NCBI GenBank assembly: GCA_030512335.1
Contig: JAULSU010000006.1
Location: 3,410,001-3,474,000 of the forward strand
Direction of reading: 5' to 3'
Source: Immersiella caudata
Taxonomy: Eukaryota; Ascomycota; Sordariomycetes; Sordariales; Lasiosphaeriaceae
DNA length: 64,000 bases
Shown: positions 23,301-35,700 of the stretch, piece after piece
Numbering within the stretch: the first letter of the stretch is position 1
Layout of the letters: each line of letters opens with the position of its first letter
Translations under genes and position numbers: made by a program
Notes under the pieces: model-generated
Databases searched by the model: none
The model's input: the letters and a program-made list of their open reading frames with translations, nothing else
Told to the model about the DNA's origin: nothing

Positions 23301-25180
23301 CCCACAAGGGGCGTTGCCCAAGGTATCGCCTGTGCCGTTGCCCGGGACGGTGGCGGTGTCGTTGGCGACGAAGCAGGCTAAGCCCTATGCCTACAAGCCG
23401 CGGCAACCATCTTCCACACAGCCTGGCAGTATCCAGCTTGCGACGCAGCAGTTCGCGCCAAACTTCCCTCCAAGCCCAATGTCTCACAGCCCGATGTCTC
23501 AGGGGACGATGCCCCAGCTGCAACCCCACCAGTTCGCACAGTGCCCATCGCTCCCGCAGGGGCAGCTGCGCCAGCAGCAACAGCAACAGCAACATCCTGT
23601 ATACCACCAGCAAATGTTGCAGCCACGACAAGGACCGCAAGTGGCACATCAGGCTCAAGGGCAGCAGCAACATCCTCCTCGACAGCCGCCTCGACAGCAG
23701 CCGCTGCAGATCGAGCAGTATCGGCCGCTCACCATGGACTCTCGACCGAAGAAATCGTCGGCGGCTTTCTCATCGGATCGTTTCGCGCCTGTCGGAGGTA
23801 GTAATGGATTCCCGCAGCTTCCCGGCTTGACCTGGCCTCCCGCTCACATGACATCAGGGCACCATTCTCAGCCTCAATCAAGAGTCTGGCCTCCATCGAC
23901 GGATGCAGGCACCAATGGGCCGCCTCCAACCCCGATGACCTCGTCGGCCATCAAATCACTGGCTTCTGCTCCACAACCAAATTCCTCCGGAGCACCACCA
24001 CAGGCCAGCGCACATCACAAGTACTCTTTCTTCCAAGTCCACAACAATAGGTAGGAGCGCCTGAGGTTTCCTAGGACCTGTTCTGTTGCTAACGATATTC
24101 AGGGATTCGGCTCGGTACAGAACACCTTATGGGCAGTGGGGCGGTTTCACAAATGGGTACGAGGGCAATCTGAGAGCGTTTCTGATCAAGGCTCAGCGTG
24201 CTTTGTCCGGAGATAAGGCTCCTCTCAAAGTTATCCCGCCATCATTGCTCCAACCTCTGCAACCGCGACCAGCCGCGTCGCCAGGTCCCAGCGGCTCTCC
24301 TCATGGCGGATACGCCTCCCCATACAGCAGGCTGCTACCACGACCAACCCAGTTCGCGGCCGAGGTAAAGAGGGAGGCCTCCCCGGCCCAGTACCGGCCT
24401 CAGGGCTCCCCGACCCCTGGCAACAGCGGACACGGGCCACCTAGCTCGATCCCAATGCATCCCACCTACCAGCAACCATCTGGGTCGTGGCCTCACAGCC
24501 CCGCAAGCCAAACAGGAGAACGAGCCTGGTCCCCGTATCCCAACTCGCCAGCGTTAGGCTCTGGTCAGCCACACTCTCGTCCGTCGAGCCAACATGGGAC
24601 CCTGCCGAAGGTTCAGTCGTTCACCAAGCAGAGTCACAGCCCTATCCCACTACCGCCCTACGTGAAACAGGCGGCAGCGGCATCTTCAGCGTCTGCACGA
24701 AAAGCTTCTCCTTTGAGCGGCCCACCCTCACAGCACAGTACATCGCTCAACAGTCCTGAGCCCACCAGCGGAACCAATTCGGCTCCGTTTCAGAACCGAC
24801 AGCAACAACCACCGCCGGCGGCAGCCGAGCCGTCGTCTAGTAATGCGACCGCCCCGGTGCCGCCCCAGGGGGCGTTTGGGCAATATAACCAGCCGCAGCA
24901 ACTCCAGTGGGCGCTGCCATACTCAAGCCAAGCTTCACCCATAGCGCAGCAGTTTGAGCCTTCCCCGTTTCCATACTCGACGCCCCAGCAACTGCCTCCG
25001 TCCCAGTTTTACCCCGCTGCAGATCAGCAAACAGGGCAGCATGTGCCACAGTACGACGGGCTACAAGCGACCTACACAAATGCCCCTGTGGCTGCTGATG
25101 CCTCGGCGGACTCGATGTCGATTGTGGAGAGGATGATGATGAACCTGAAGAGAGCAACTAAGCAGGGAAGACCGGACTAG
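20317..25180 (+). CDS. KDM4: JmjN-JmjC-PHD histone lysine demethylase (KDM4/JHDM3 type)
   Basis: Fe(II)/2-oxoglutarate demethylase expected to act on histone H3 K9/K36 methyl marks. Exons 20317-20682, 20746-22820, 22869-24050 and 24103-25180 give 1566 residues. JmjN (VPVFKPTMKQFREFKLF) spans intron 1. The JmjC domain has the iron ligands H420 and E422 (AWHLED) and H509 (YGYHSGYN). An extended PHD runs from about 631 to 752 (CCLCPHD ... CLYCRSKKGACFQC ... CRFH). A Tudor-like segment (ICQIQFFRGDIFAGVVL ... DRVEVEWKWLLLPDP) follows. The remaining 700 residues are Pro/Gln/Ser-rich with a poly-Gln run, probably disordered. Intron 22821-22868 is 48 bases, in frame and free of stops, so retention would simply add 16 residues. 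Confidence 0.93.
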
Positions 25181-26014
25181 GCGTCTAGCCTAGGTGTTCC
25201 AACTAACGATGTATTTACACGGCAGCAGCCAACGACTTTTTGAACGGGATGACACGGTTTTATGGAGCTGGTGCGGCGTTTGTCAAGGGAGTGCGAACGG
25301 GTACGGAATGGCCGGAACGGCCAGGATGGTGTTGGTTTTTATTCTTCAGCCAAGCTGGACGGCCAGCTTGTGTATAAATATTAGCGGCGGCACCCCTACT
25401 AGCGCTGCACGATGCTTGCGACTAGGACTTGATCCTGTGGTCAGCATTTGAACCGGGCTTGGAACAGTGGTAGATTAGCTTTCGAGATGCATGAGGATCT
25501 CGCGCTCGCGCAAGCAGCGAGAATACATCTCCGGCCAAGATTCCAAGGCACAAGCAATCAGCGTCCCTCCTTCGTGGGTTGTGTGACTTGTGTCCTCCAA
25601 CCATGTCCAAGAGTTTAGATTCTTGGGGAATGCCTGGTAGCCTGAAACTGGCCCTGATGTGAGTGGCTGTCCCGTGGGCCATGCAGCCGAATCTGGTCCC
25701 TGGGAAAACGGTGGTGGGGTGGGGATGCGGCCAAGTTTGGCGACCCTGCATGATCGCGGCGTGTGACGTCAACCCCTCCGGCCGCCTTTGCCTTGTCCGG
25801 ATTCCCTGCTTTCGCAACCACGAGAACCTTTCCGTCTTGCTCTTGATAAATACACCTGATCTCCTTCGGCAGACTGCCATTCTCGCCCTCTTTTCGCCTT
25901 AGTGTTTTTTCCGCACATCATTGAAGCAACCCCAACGATCATCAAACATCGCGCCAAGTGTTAGCAAACCACACCCACTCACAGCAAAACCACTACCACT
26001 TACTTCCACCGCCC
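25181..26014. other. Intergenic, no gene seen
   Basis: This is the 3' region of the demethylase gene and the promoter and leader of the next gene. The minus-strand frame 25422-25880 has no recognisable features. The last 100 bases before 26015 are CA-rich, as in fungal leaders. Confidence 0.5.
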
Positions 26015-26545
26015 ATGCCCACGGTCCTCGGTCTCACAAACTCCCCATCCCAAAACGCCCCTTCCCAATCCCCCGCTCCCGCCGGCACCTCCTCGCCCAA
26101 AATGGGCGGAAACAACCGTCTCGACACCATCTCCAAGCGCAACCACCACGCCGCGCGCGAGGTTGAAACCCTCTTCTGGCGCGCTCTATGCGACTCCCCC
26201 GAGGCCGCAAAGGAGTACATGGCCAAGGACTGCATCATGATCAACCCGCTGTTTGGCGGCTCGTCCAAGCCGATGGGAAAGGATACCGAGCCGAGCATTG
26301 AGCAGATTCTCGAAGGGTGCGAGCCGTGGACGGGATTTAGGTTTCATGGGGAGCCGTTGGTGGTGGAGATTGATTTGATGGCGGTGGCGTTGGTGTACAA
26401 GGTTACGTTGTTCAAGGCGAGGAGTAAAGGGGGGGTGAGGGAGGTCACGGCTAGTGTGGGTAGTAGTTGGAGGCAGACGGCGGGGGCGGATTGGCTGTTG
26501 TGTGCGCAGCATGTGCAGTTTTGTGAGGAGGAGGAGGAGGAGTAG
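26015..26545 (+). CDS. NTF2-like superfamily protein
   Basis: A single-exon frame of 176 residues. After a Pro/Ser-rich start (about 30 residues) comes a compact domain of the NTF2/SnoaL-like type. It opens with a helix (HHAAREVETLFWRALCD), then AAKEYMAKDCIMINPLFGG, and strands leading to SVGSSWRQTAGADWLLCAQHVQF. This helix-then-curved-sheet pattern is shared by many fungal small proteins of unknown function and by some isomerases. It ends in a run of six Glu. The ATG at 26015 is the first in the frame. No catalytic residue or substrate can be named. Confidence 0.7.
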   Translation: MPTVLGLTNSPSQNAPSQSPAPAGTSSPKMGGNNRLDTISKRNHHAAREVETLFWRALCDSPEAAKEYMAKDCIMINPLFGGSSKPMGKDTEPSIEQILEGCEPWTGFRFHGEPLVVEIDLMAVALVYKVTLFKARSKGGVREVTASVGSSWRQTAGADWLLCAQHVQFCEEEEEE

Positions 26546-28811
26546 GGAGACTGGACGAGACTGTGAAATGTAGGATAGGGTTTGGTTGGTCTATTTTGGA
26601 TATTGTTTTTAATTTGAATGGGAGCGTGCATTTCAACTTGGGTCCTGGGCGTTGAAACGTCTGGGAGATGCCGAGCACGGGTCATCAGAGCCGGCTCTAT
26701 CAAACGCCGATAACCTCGATTGCCCTTGTGTCCAGTGGCCTGTCACCCAAGACAGTTGTTACCAATCACTCTACCCATCAATTCGGCACAGGACTTGCCC
26801 CAGACCTGACGGATGGCTGATGTACTCTTGACGGCATCTACAACCTGATACCCGTACCAACGCAGCGAAGTTACAAGACTCAGAGTAGCCATACACACTG
26901 CGATCCCCTCGCCTCACCCCACATAGCACGACTTCCCGTCACAGACAACCAGAAACACATGCGCCCAAGCATTTACGCTCCCCCACTTGAGACTTTGTCG
27001 CCCTCGCCACCACCCTCAACAAACATCGTCCTTGGTGCCGCTGGTGGAGCCTGCACGCGTAGTGTCATTGCGGCCATGCCCGCAGCTACCAGCAGATTGC
27101 AACCGCTTGGCGTAGGCCTCGTGGAGATAACAGAGGCAGATATCAGCAAAGGGCGGCTGAGTTGGGTTCTGGATGCTATACAACACGTTGGAAACCTTGG
27201 GTTCGTGCTTGCGAACCGCTTTCCGGGCGGCGGAGAATTCTTGCTATGCTGGAAGCCGGTCACATCCGTTAGCATCCTCATGCTGCAGCTGGAGGCGAGC
27301 GATGACAACTATCATGGGACATGACACAAAGGCGCGCGTCTTGCGCAGAGAGCCCAGCAAACAACGTACTCCTTGTGCTTGAAGATTGCCTTGGAAACGA
27401 CTCCGACGGGTGGTGCTATGGAGCAAAGTTCTGCGAACAGCTGGATAGGACAACTAAATCAGCGAACCGTAGACGAGCATGGCAACAGCTGTTGCAGGAC
27501 GGTGCCCAAACGCGATCGCCTCGTGGGAAGACACAGAGACAGGCTGCCAACTTACTGCTCGTGACCAGCGCGCACTCTTGAAACCGCCGTGATGAGACGG
27601 GCAGAGAAGACTGGGAGTAGCTGACGAGGATCGACAACATTCGAGGGTGAAAGGAGGAGGATGAAGATAGATCTTGCGTGAGCAGAGGTGAGCTAGGCGA
27701 TGAAACCGACAGTAGAACGAGGAGCGGGGCTCAGTTGGCAACGGAAAAGCCACGGAACCAAGGCAAAACTCTTCTTCCTCGCAGGTTGGTAGGAATCTTG
27801 TATGACGACCCCTCTCCTCTGGGTTTCTCGTTGACTTGGAGAGAGCCGGCAGCAGAACAGGCGTTTGTTTGATCGATATATAATGGTTCTCGATCACGGT
27901 CGGGCAGGCCTCGTTCGGTAGAGCCTGCTCCCTGATTTGTTTCGTATTGATCCGGAGCTAAAGCGGGTAGCTAGCTCGGCGAGACCCTCAGCTTGGTTTG
28001 AGAGGTGAGGACAAGTGCGGTGGACAGACATCAGTGTGACAAGGAGCTTGGAGTAAAAAGATAATGCCTTTGTCTTGTTGCGTTGGGGGAAGAGGCTCTT
28101 GAGCGAAGAGAGGCAGCGATGTTTGATAGAGATGACTCAGATGCGGTGCAAAGTTGACAGAGAGAAGGCCACCATGAAAAAACCTTGGGTTGACATTCCG
28201 AAATCGGAGAGATGGAAGAATTCCAAGAGATGTGAAGCGCAATGTCAATCATGAGCGGGGAGCAGGAACGCAAAGGCGAAGACTCAATAGAAGGTGGGGC
28301 AGTTGGGCATCGCGGCCGGGCAACAGAACGCAGCAACCAGTGGCGGCAGAATGTTTACGAGAGAGAGGCCAAGGCATAGGGCGGTGAGACCTCCAGCGAC
28401 CAGAGATAAGGAGTAGACACTCATGAAGATAAGGCCAGAGGCCAGACAAACAAAACCTCGATTGGCAAGGCGGGGTAGCAAAACACCATCTCACCATGTG
28501 GGCAAGGTATCATGATGACCATTCAGACAGATGGCAACTACGGAACATGAGACTATAAGATGGTTGTCACACACTGAGGAACATGAAGAGGCACAATCAA
28601 GACAGAAGGTCACAGACAAGAGGTAAGATCACAGAGAAAAAGCATGGTGGAATGTCCTCTCGAGAGGTCAGGATGGCTGGCACTGATCACCAGCCTCCAT
28701 CACAAGGGAGCGTTTACTCTGGGTCACCACTGAGGATCCCCCATGGAAAGGAAAGTCCTGTCAGTCTTTCATGGCAATGTCACGAACAAGTCCGCTGGGG
28801 AGTGTCGAGTC

Positions 28812-28867
28812 GCGTCGGTCGGTTCGGTTCGGTTCGATGGGTTCGGTTTGATGGGTTCGGTTGGTCG
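28812..28867. repeat. TTCGG-type imperfect tandem repeat
   Basis: The plus strand repeats GGTTC and GATGGGTTCGGTT units about eight times with small changes. The unit is 5 bases, interrupted by two GATGG inserts. Confidence 0.75.
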
Positions 28868-29954
28868 GAGGGAGGGAAAACACCAAGGTTGTTGCCGAGA
28901 GGTCGCCTTGGTTGTCGTCGGGCCGGTTGTCGTCCTGCTCGTGCCTTGACCAAAAACCCACAAAGTTACCAAGAGTCCCGCCTCTTGCCATGCCACACGA
29001 GGACAGCAGCTGTCACGAACCGTACTGGGCGCCGGACCCGAGTGTCCGGCGAGCAGAAAAAACAAAAGAGTAGCCAAGGTGGGATGCCCTCGCAAGCCAA
29101 ACGAGAATCTGGAGAATGGGGGAAGAAATGGGTGCACCGACGGCATCGGCCTCTCAGGACCGGACTTGGTGGGGGAAGGTACACCGTGGGTCGTAACCAC
29201 TACGGCTATACCGGGGCAGTCCAGCATACCTTGTCGACGTGGCTGAAGAAGGACGAAGAAACTTGCAGGCAGTCGATGGTTCTCGGAGGGGGGGGCGAAC
29301 CAACCTGGAAGTTGTGTGAAGAAAAAAAAGGAAAAAGAAGAGAAGAAAGTTGGTGAGGGCAGGTGAGAAGGCCTCAATATATACTCGTCAGAACAATAGC
29401 TGAATAGAAAGTGGGGCAAGTGTATTTTTTTTATTCGCGTTGATTGCGAATTGATTGTGGGAAATCAGAGCGTGGACGTGTTTTTTTTTTCTTTTCGTGA
29501 TTTGTTGACGTGGGAGTTGGCAGAGATGGCAGGAGTGAGGTTCGACTCATGCGGCTGGCGGGTTTTGGTGATTTGGGGAGCCCCCATCACCACCAGCCTT
29601 ACGCCTTGGCATTGGGGTCCAGCCCTTCAGATAGCGAGACGTGATGTCTGATATTCTATTTGCTGTAGTTGACCCTGACTGACTCGGAATCTATCTATGG
29701 TGTTTGGACTTTACAATGGTCCACGGCGTTTCAAACAGTCTCCAACTCTCCCGGGAGATGTTCGCTACTGTGCTGCCTCAATCAGGCCCTCAATCAGAAC
29801 GTCAATCAGGCCGCCTTGTCCCCAGTGGTAGAATTAAGTGAAGTGTGCCGCTGATCCCCATCAGATCTGTCGACTAGGATCACGATTCGCCGGATTCGGA
29901 ACGGGACACACAATTCCGCTTCTTGATCAGGCTTGGTTGAGAATCGACGCAAGT

Positions 29955-30028
29955 CTTGATGTCTTAATGCAGGCTTAGGCTCCGAGACAGAAGCTCGCCG
30001 GCTTTGAAGCCTGCATTAAGACATCAAG
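29955..30028. repeat. Perfect 22-bp inverted repeat with 30-base loop
   Basis: Left arm 29955-29976 starts CTTGATGTCTT and ends GCAGGCTT. Its exact reverse complement is at 30007-30028. The 30-base spacer is unrelated. The single-strand form would fold into a long hairpin. No coding gene surrounds it. Confidence 0.9.
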
Positions 30029-30568
30029 GAGGGTACTGGTATCGGCACCAGCAAGCATTCTCCCAGCCTTGGGTGAACCCCAGGTCGAATCTCTCGCGGT
30101 GGCAAGAATTGTGAGAGAAGTAATACCAGGCCGCGCCTTCATTGCAACATGCATCGTGTTCATTTTCAAGCGGGAACAGTTATGTCTGTCCTGTAGCTGC
30201 CGTTTACCTAGCACCACAACCACTTCAAGTTTAGCGCGGAATCTCCGGAATCCAAGCTGCTCTGATCGAGGAGCGCACTCTCGGAATTGGCCGGGTCGCG
30301 AGTAAATCGGCATCCGGCGACCGTAGATTTCTGTCTCAAGTCCTCGAAAGCGGCCGACCCAGCAATACTGCCATGCAGACTGGGTGGCATCATCGACGAG
30401 ATAGCCCTATTGGCCGCCATTTTAGAGACAATATCAAATTTATGGCAAGTAACTTGCGTTTCTCCTTCATGATTGGATCGTCGAGTCTTCTTGAGCCCCA
30501 ATGCTAATGCTCGTTTCCGATGCAGACCACGCAGGCGAGTGCTCAGCCTACCTAAATAAGTAGCATAT

Positions 30569-30596
30569 CCCCACCCCCCACCCCCCACCCCCCACC
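30569..30596. repeat. CCCCCCA tandem repeat
   Basis: Four C-blocks separated by A (CCCCACCCCCCACCCCCC...). The opposite strand is a four-run G tract that could form a G-quadruplex. Confidence 0.85.
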
Positions 30597-31074
30597 GCTT
30601 CTACAGATTCTGCTCAGCAAGGCTCGACACAACTTCCAGCAGCTCGCGTCTCTGTCTCCCGGTCAAAGATTCCAACGAAGCTCAGGAGAAATGGGAATTC
30701 GCTTGGACGGGCATGGGAGGCAGAGGCGGATTACAAGACAGACACGCGTGATCGCTTGAAGGCTTCGTTGTTTGTGCATGTATCAACACGCAGCTAAGAG
30801 CTCGCGGCGCTGCAAATAGTTGGAGCTCAGGTCCCTTGACCGTCGATAATATGTGTTAGCGAAGACTTTTGTGGAGCTGAACAGCCGTTGACGGAACGCT
30901 GGTTCACACTCGCTTCAGCGCCGCTCCGGGAACCATATCAGCCATCGAATTATCCCATCTCTCCATTTAGGTATCATTCTATCTCCATGTGATCCATGTC
31001 CTATCGAAAACACCGTGGACACCATGGTTGATTCAGGCTGTCCGCTTCCTTCGTGTCAACTGAGAAGGACCCAG

Positions 31075-32172
31075 CTACACCCTGCTCGTCTGCCTTCGGA
31101 ATCCCCATGTCCTCCCCAACTGCGCCGACCTCTTGGCCTCAAAGCTCTTCGTCCGAATCGTATTGTACAACAACGCCACCGCAAACGCCAAAACCACAGC
31201 CGTCACCGCACCCAGCGGCCCCAGTATCGAAAACACAGTAAACCCATAGCTCGCCGCCTGAAACACCTCATCCTCAGCCAACTTCGTCGTCCCCAACCCC
31301 ACCTGCATCGCCGACAAAATCAACAAGATATACGCCGTCCCCGCAATGATAGCCGCCGAGCTATACTGATAAAAGCTCCCAAAACTCGTCCACGTCGCCA
31401 AAAATCCCCTCGACAGCGGCCCCCTCAACACCACCTCAATTATATTCAGCCGATTCAACCTCAACTCCCCATAGATGAACCTCTCCGCGACATCCCCCCA
31501 CAGCCGTCCCCCGCCCTTCTCCCCCTCCCCCTCCTGCGCATGCAAAATCTCCCTCACGAACCGCCTCCACCTCCCCCATGATATCTGCCTCGGTAACAGC
31601 CCCTTCTCTATCGCAATCCGAAAGTCGCTCTCGTAGCTAATCAGCGCCACGTAGCTCAGCAGAAATCCCATGGCGCACTGCCGAAGGTGCTCCCTCTCCT
31701 CCATCTCCCCTCCATTCTCGCCGAATCCAGGTATTAAATACCCCCTCCAGAACTCCGGACTCAGGAGATACCTCGGCAGCGGCTTCACAAAGATGCGTCC
31801 GCCGCCCCAGACCAAGTGCAAATCGATCCGCTCGCTGAGATAAATATCTCGTCCGAGGAGAACCTGGTGATGTAGTGGCCGGGGAGGCACAGGTCGGCCT
31901 GCGAGCCAGAGGTAGCGGATACGTTGGTGGAGACGGCGCGGGGAGAGTTCATCGGCGATGAGGTCTAGAGGGGGGATTCCTGTGGGGGCGTGGAGGTCGT
32001 CGGAGAGGCGAAAGGAGGCGGGGAATTGGTCCGGGAGACAGTCTTTTGGTGTTTCTGGTGAGGATGGGGCGTCGTCTTTGAGGAGAGGGTTGGTGGTGAA
32101 GGGGAGGGGGTGGGAAGTTGAGCTGGTGGAGGGTGGGGAGGGGAGGAGATGAGGGGGGGTTTCGGGGCGCAT
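31075..32172 (-). CDS. Fungal membrane protein of unknown function (DUF6601-like)
   Basis: A single-exon frame of 365 residues counted from the ATG at 32172. The first 90 residues are Pro/Ser-rich. A conserved-looking core follows: LLGRDIYLSERIDLHLVWGGGRIFVKPLPRYLL, then a helical region ending in ERFIYGELRLNRLNIIEVVLRG. Two or three membrane helices lie near the C-terminus (SAAIIAGTAYILLILSAMQVGL and FTVFSILGPLGAVTAVVLAF), and a basic tail ends the protein. From memory this resembles the fungal family DUF6601, which has no known function; the family name is tentative. The gene is divergent from the NLR-like gene. Confidence 0.75.
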   Translation of the reverse strand: MRPETPPHLLPSPPSTSSTSHPLPFTTNPLLKDDAPSSPETPKDCLPDQFPASFRLSDDLHAPTGIPPLDLIADELSPRRLHQRIRYLWLAGRPVPPRPLHHQVLLGRDIYLSERIDLHLVWGGGRIFVKPLPRYLLSPEFWRGYLIPGFGENGGEMEEREHLRQCAMGFLLSYVALISYESDFRIAIEKGLLPRQISWGRWRRFVREILHAQEGEGEKGGGRLWGDVAERFIYGELRLNRLNIIEVVLRGPLSRGFLATWTSFGSFYQYSSAAIIAGTAYILLILSAMQVGLGTTKLAEDEVFQAASYGFTVFSILGPLGAVTAVVLAFAVALLYNTIRTKSFEAKRSAQLGRTWGFRRQTSRV

Positions 32173-32755
32173 GGTGAGATTGTGTGGTTCCAGGGTGGTG
32201 GTGGTGGTGGTTTGGACCCGGTGACGGGGAAACGGTGGTCGGAGGGTGTAGATCGAAAGTTGAGGCTGGTTGTGGAAAATGCTGAAATATTTCTTCAGCT
32301 TTGTCGTCAATGCGGGTGACTGCCCCTGCGCCGCTCCTTCGGACCGATGCCACCCCCTGGAGGTGGGACGGGGAAGCGAGATCAACTCTGGGGCTGAACG
32401 GCGCGACGCGCTTTCGCACACGATCTTTGCAGTTTTGGCCCCCAAAATAGCGGTGCATCCCGGCTCTCATTGGCTGGCTCGTTCGTTGGGCTCTGTTCGG
32501 AGACGAAAAACGCCTGAGGATCGACCCCTGGGTAGAGGGCTGACACAATGGGGTCTGCTTAGGCAGCAACGGTACTTTCAATTAGTGGTCGGCGTGCACC
32601 CCTGAAAGGGATAGGTTGCTACTTTGGGTTTCAATGGAGAAAAGGATATGGGTGTATATCACTGATGCTGCTTCGCCTTTGTGTTGTTTGTTGGCAAGAA
32701 CGATAGACAGCACACTTGCCAACTGAAAGCAACGGCGAATGCTTGGCAGACCAAA
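32173..32755. promoter_or_regulatory. Divergent promoter, membrane protein / NLR-like gene
   Basis: A 583-base spacer between two divergent starts. Near the membrane-protein start the plus strand has a GGT microsatellite (32195-32212). No specific regulator site is recognised. Confidence 0.5.
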
Positions 32756-35700
32756 ATGGCGACAGGTGCACAGGGACTGGAAATCCTAATCCCTTCCCCT
32801 TCCGAACACACCCAGCAAAATGTCGAAATCGATGTCATCGCGGTCCCCGGCCTGGGAGCCGATCCCTCCCGAAGTTTCGGCTCTGAGCAGCCGCGAGGTT
32901 TCAATTGGCTCACGGACAAGCGCGAGGGCCTCCATGCCGACATTCCCAAGTCGCGGGTGATGCTCTACCACTACGACTCCCGCTGGATTGGAACGCAGTC
33001 GAAAGAGCAGACCATTTACAATGTCGGCATCCTGCTCCTCGAGGCCATTATTGAGAAGCGCAAGAGCCCGGAGGAAGCGGCCCGCCCCATCGTGTTTCTC
33101 GCCCACAGCATGGGCGGCTTGGTCGTCGCTAAGGCCCTGGTCGTTGCCGCCCAGCACCGCGAAAAACTCGAGTACATGCGTGTCATCGAGTGCTTCGCTG
33201 GCTGCGTCTTCTTCGGGACTCCGTTCGGTGGCTCCTCCGCCCAAGCCAAGGCCTTCATGCTCGCTACCTTCCTGGAGAAGGTTGGCGGAGCGATACCCTC
33301 CCAGCTGCTGCAGCTCCTCGACCCGGACCGAGACTCTCTCGAGGAACTGCGCCGTGATTTCGTCAACGTCGCCTTCAAAGAACCCAAGGCGAAGCTTGTG
33401 TGCTACTACGAGCAGGCACCCACCGACTATCTTCAGGAGAGGGTATCATCGTGGGTTCCGAAGGCTTTCAAGGTCGGGCTCAAGGAAATCGTCGTCACCA
33501 AGGAATCGGCGGTGCTGGATGGCGCTGCGGACAGAGGGATGCCGTGCAGCCATCGCCAGCTCAACCGGTTCGACAGTGCCAAGGACGGTCGCTACGAGAA
33601 TGTCCGTCTTCACATCAAGGACATTGTCAAGGACGCACAGAAGATCGTTCGGGCTCGTCTCAAGGCCTCACGTCAGTCGGCGATTGACGATGCGACCTTT
33701 GCTCGTTTATCCGAGAGTTTGAACGTGGTGGAGTTTCAGCGCAAGCTGCGAAGCGTCAAGGCCTTGAGCGGCGACTCGAGCTGGATTTTGAAGGAGCCGA
33801 AGTATCTGCATTGGCGAACGCAACAGCAGTTGGATGGCTCCAATCGTGTTCCCTGCCTCTGGGTATCCGGAGACGAGGGCCTCGGCAAGTCAAAGGCAGC
33901 GGCCACAGTCATCCAGGAGCTCCAACAGCGAGAGGCCGAAAATGAGGGGGTTATGTGAGTGCAATCTGGAGTGCTTTGCTTCTCGTTTTGTTCTTTTTCT
34001 GTTGCCTCACGAGTGAAGACTCTGTCGAGGCTCCTGAGGCAACAGAAAATTTCTCAAAAGGAGGTATTGAGCTGATATTTTCCGCAGGGTGGCCTATTTC
34101 TTCTGCGATCCGACACCCGACTGCAGCAAGGCCGAAAACGTGCTCAAGTCGCTGATGTGGCAACTCATTCTCGCCAGGAGGTCGCTTGCTCAGTATGTCA
34201 GGGCTTTCGCAGCACAAGACTCCAAGAAGCTGCGGGGAACTGGCCAAGGAACTGAGGAGCAATTCAGCCTCTCCAGGCTCTGGAAAGGTTTCACTGCGAT
34301 GCTTCAGGACACTTCGGTGCACGAAGTCTATCTTGTCATCAACAATCTGCACTACCTCTCAAGCGAACACTCTGCAACCACAGAACTTTTGAAGCAGATC
34401 TCCGAGTCTCTTGCTGAGGCGGTTGATGCTGGCATCGAAGGCCCGCTAAGGGAGAAGGTCCGCTGGATGCTTGTCAGCCGGGACCGCGAGAACGTGCGAG
34501 AGTCGCTTGCCCCACAGGGAGAGGGCTATGGCGCGCCGGTGTTGTGGTTGAATCTGAACGATTCATCCATGAGCAGCGTGCTTCGCGATCAGGTCAGGTC
34601 TTTCACCCGGGGCAGAGTCAAGGAGCTGGCGAGGATCAAAAACTACAGCTTGGCCCTGCAGTACTTTGTCTTCAGCAGTCTCGAGAAGAGGGCCGAAAGC
34701 AACAACGTCTGGGTGGAAGTCGTTTGCCGTCTGCTCGAAGGCATATCACCCACCTTCAACCTCGTGCGCAAGGCGTTGGAGTCACTGCCACAGGATCCAC
34801 TGGTCTTGATCACCCGGACCTGGTCTGAGGTTCTGACCTCAGCCGACCACGAGGACCTTGAGACCACCAAGGAGATCCTTCGGACTCTTGCCATCACCTT
34901 CGAAGAGCCGACGACGGGTGAGTTAGAAGTTCTCGCGGGGTTGGAGATCGAGGAGGACGAGGAGGAAGACCACGAAGACAAGGTACTGGCCAAGATCCAC
35001 GAGTGCGGTCCGCTTCTCCGCACCTACGATACAGAGACATACGAGGAGTACGGCTATGCGTTCTCCACCAGGGTTGCCTTCATCCACCCCATGGCAAGGG
35101 AGGCGCTTCTGACACCGGAAATGAAGAAGCTCATCGGTCTCGCAGGCAGCGACGCAGACGAGGAGACTGAAGTGCGCTGGCAGCACGGTATCATCGGTCT
35201 TCGTTGTTTCACATACATGCTCAATGAACTCGGTGCGTCGTTGGATGACCCAGATGTTACATTCGAGAGGGCTGCGCCTGCCGGTAAGATGCCTCCCCTC
35301 TTCAGGTTCTTTTGTCTTCAAAATGAGAGAGCACAGGAGTGTTGGCTCCAGGGCTGTGAATGCAAACATGTGCTGACTTCCCCCCAGAGAACCAAGCGGA
35401 TGCTGAGATCGACGAGCTTTTCCCTGACGACGACGACGACGACGACGACGACGAAGGCTCGGTGGCCTCGGACGACGCAGCCCCTGACGCCTTGGAGTAC
35501 CCGCTCAAGTACTGGCTTCAGCACGGTTATTTGTCGACAGCCGACTTTGTCGCCACCCTTGATATCAAGCACAGGTTCTGGTCGGTTGATTCGGCTGCTC
35601 GACGCAGATGGTGGGCGCATTATGCAAGAGGTCTGGAATTTGAGGATCACAAGAACATGACGGCCCTTCACATTGCTGCCTTCTTCGGCTTGCTGCCGCT

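Larger units (their letters stand above)
26546..31074. other. 4.5-kb gene-poor stretch
   Basis: No gene can be supported here. Many overlapping open frames of 60-260 residues exist, but they lack homology signals, consistent codon use or splice structure. The best of them is 26959-27324 plus (121 residues), which starts with ATG and has a mixed composition; it could be a small orphan gene. From 27.6 to 29.4 kb the minus strand is strongly CT-rich, which resembles a long promoter or 5' leader, or a non-coding transcript. A TTCGG microsatellite, a perfect 22-bp inverted repeat and a CCCCCCA repeat lie inside and are listed separately. Confidence 0.5.

Noticed and set aside
28769..29419. 216-residue minus-strand frame, and the 257-residue plus frame at 28583-29356
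   Set aside because: They overlap each other and are built of CT/GA-rich low-complexity sequence and the TTCGG repeat, without motifs.
31015..31581. 188-residue Arg/Pro/His-rich plus-strand frame
   Set aside because: It is antisense to the DUF6601-like gene and has the composition of an out-of-frame shadow.
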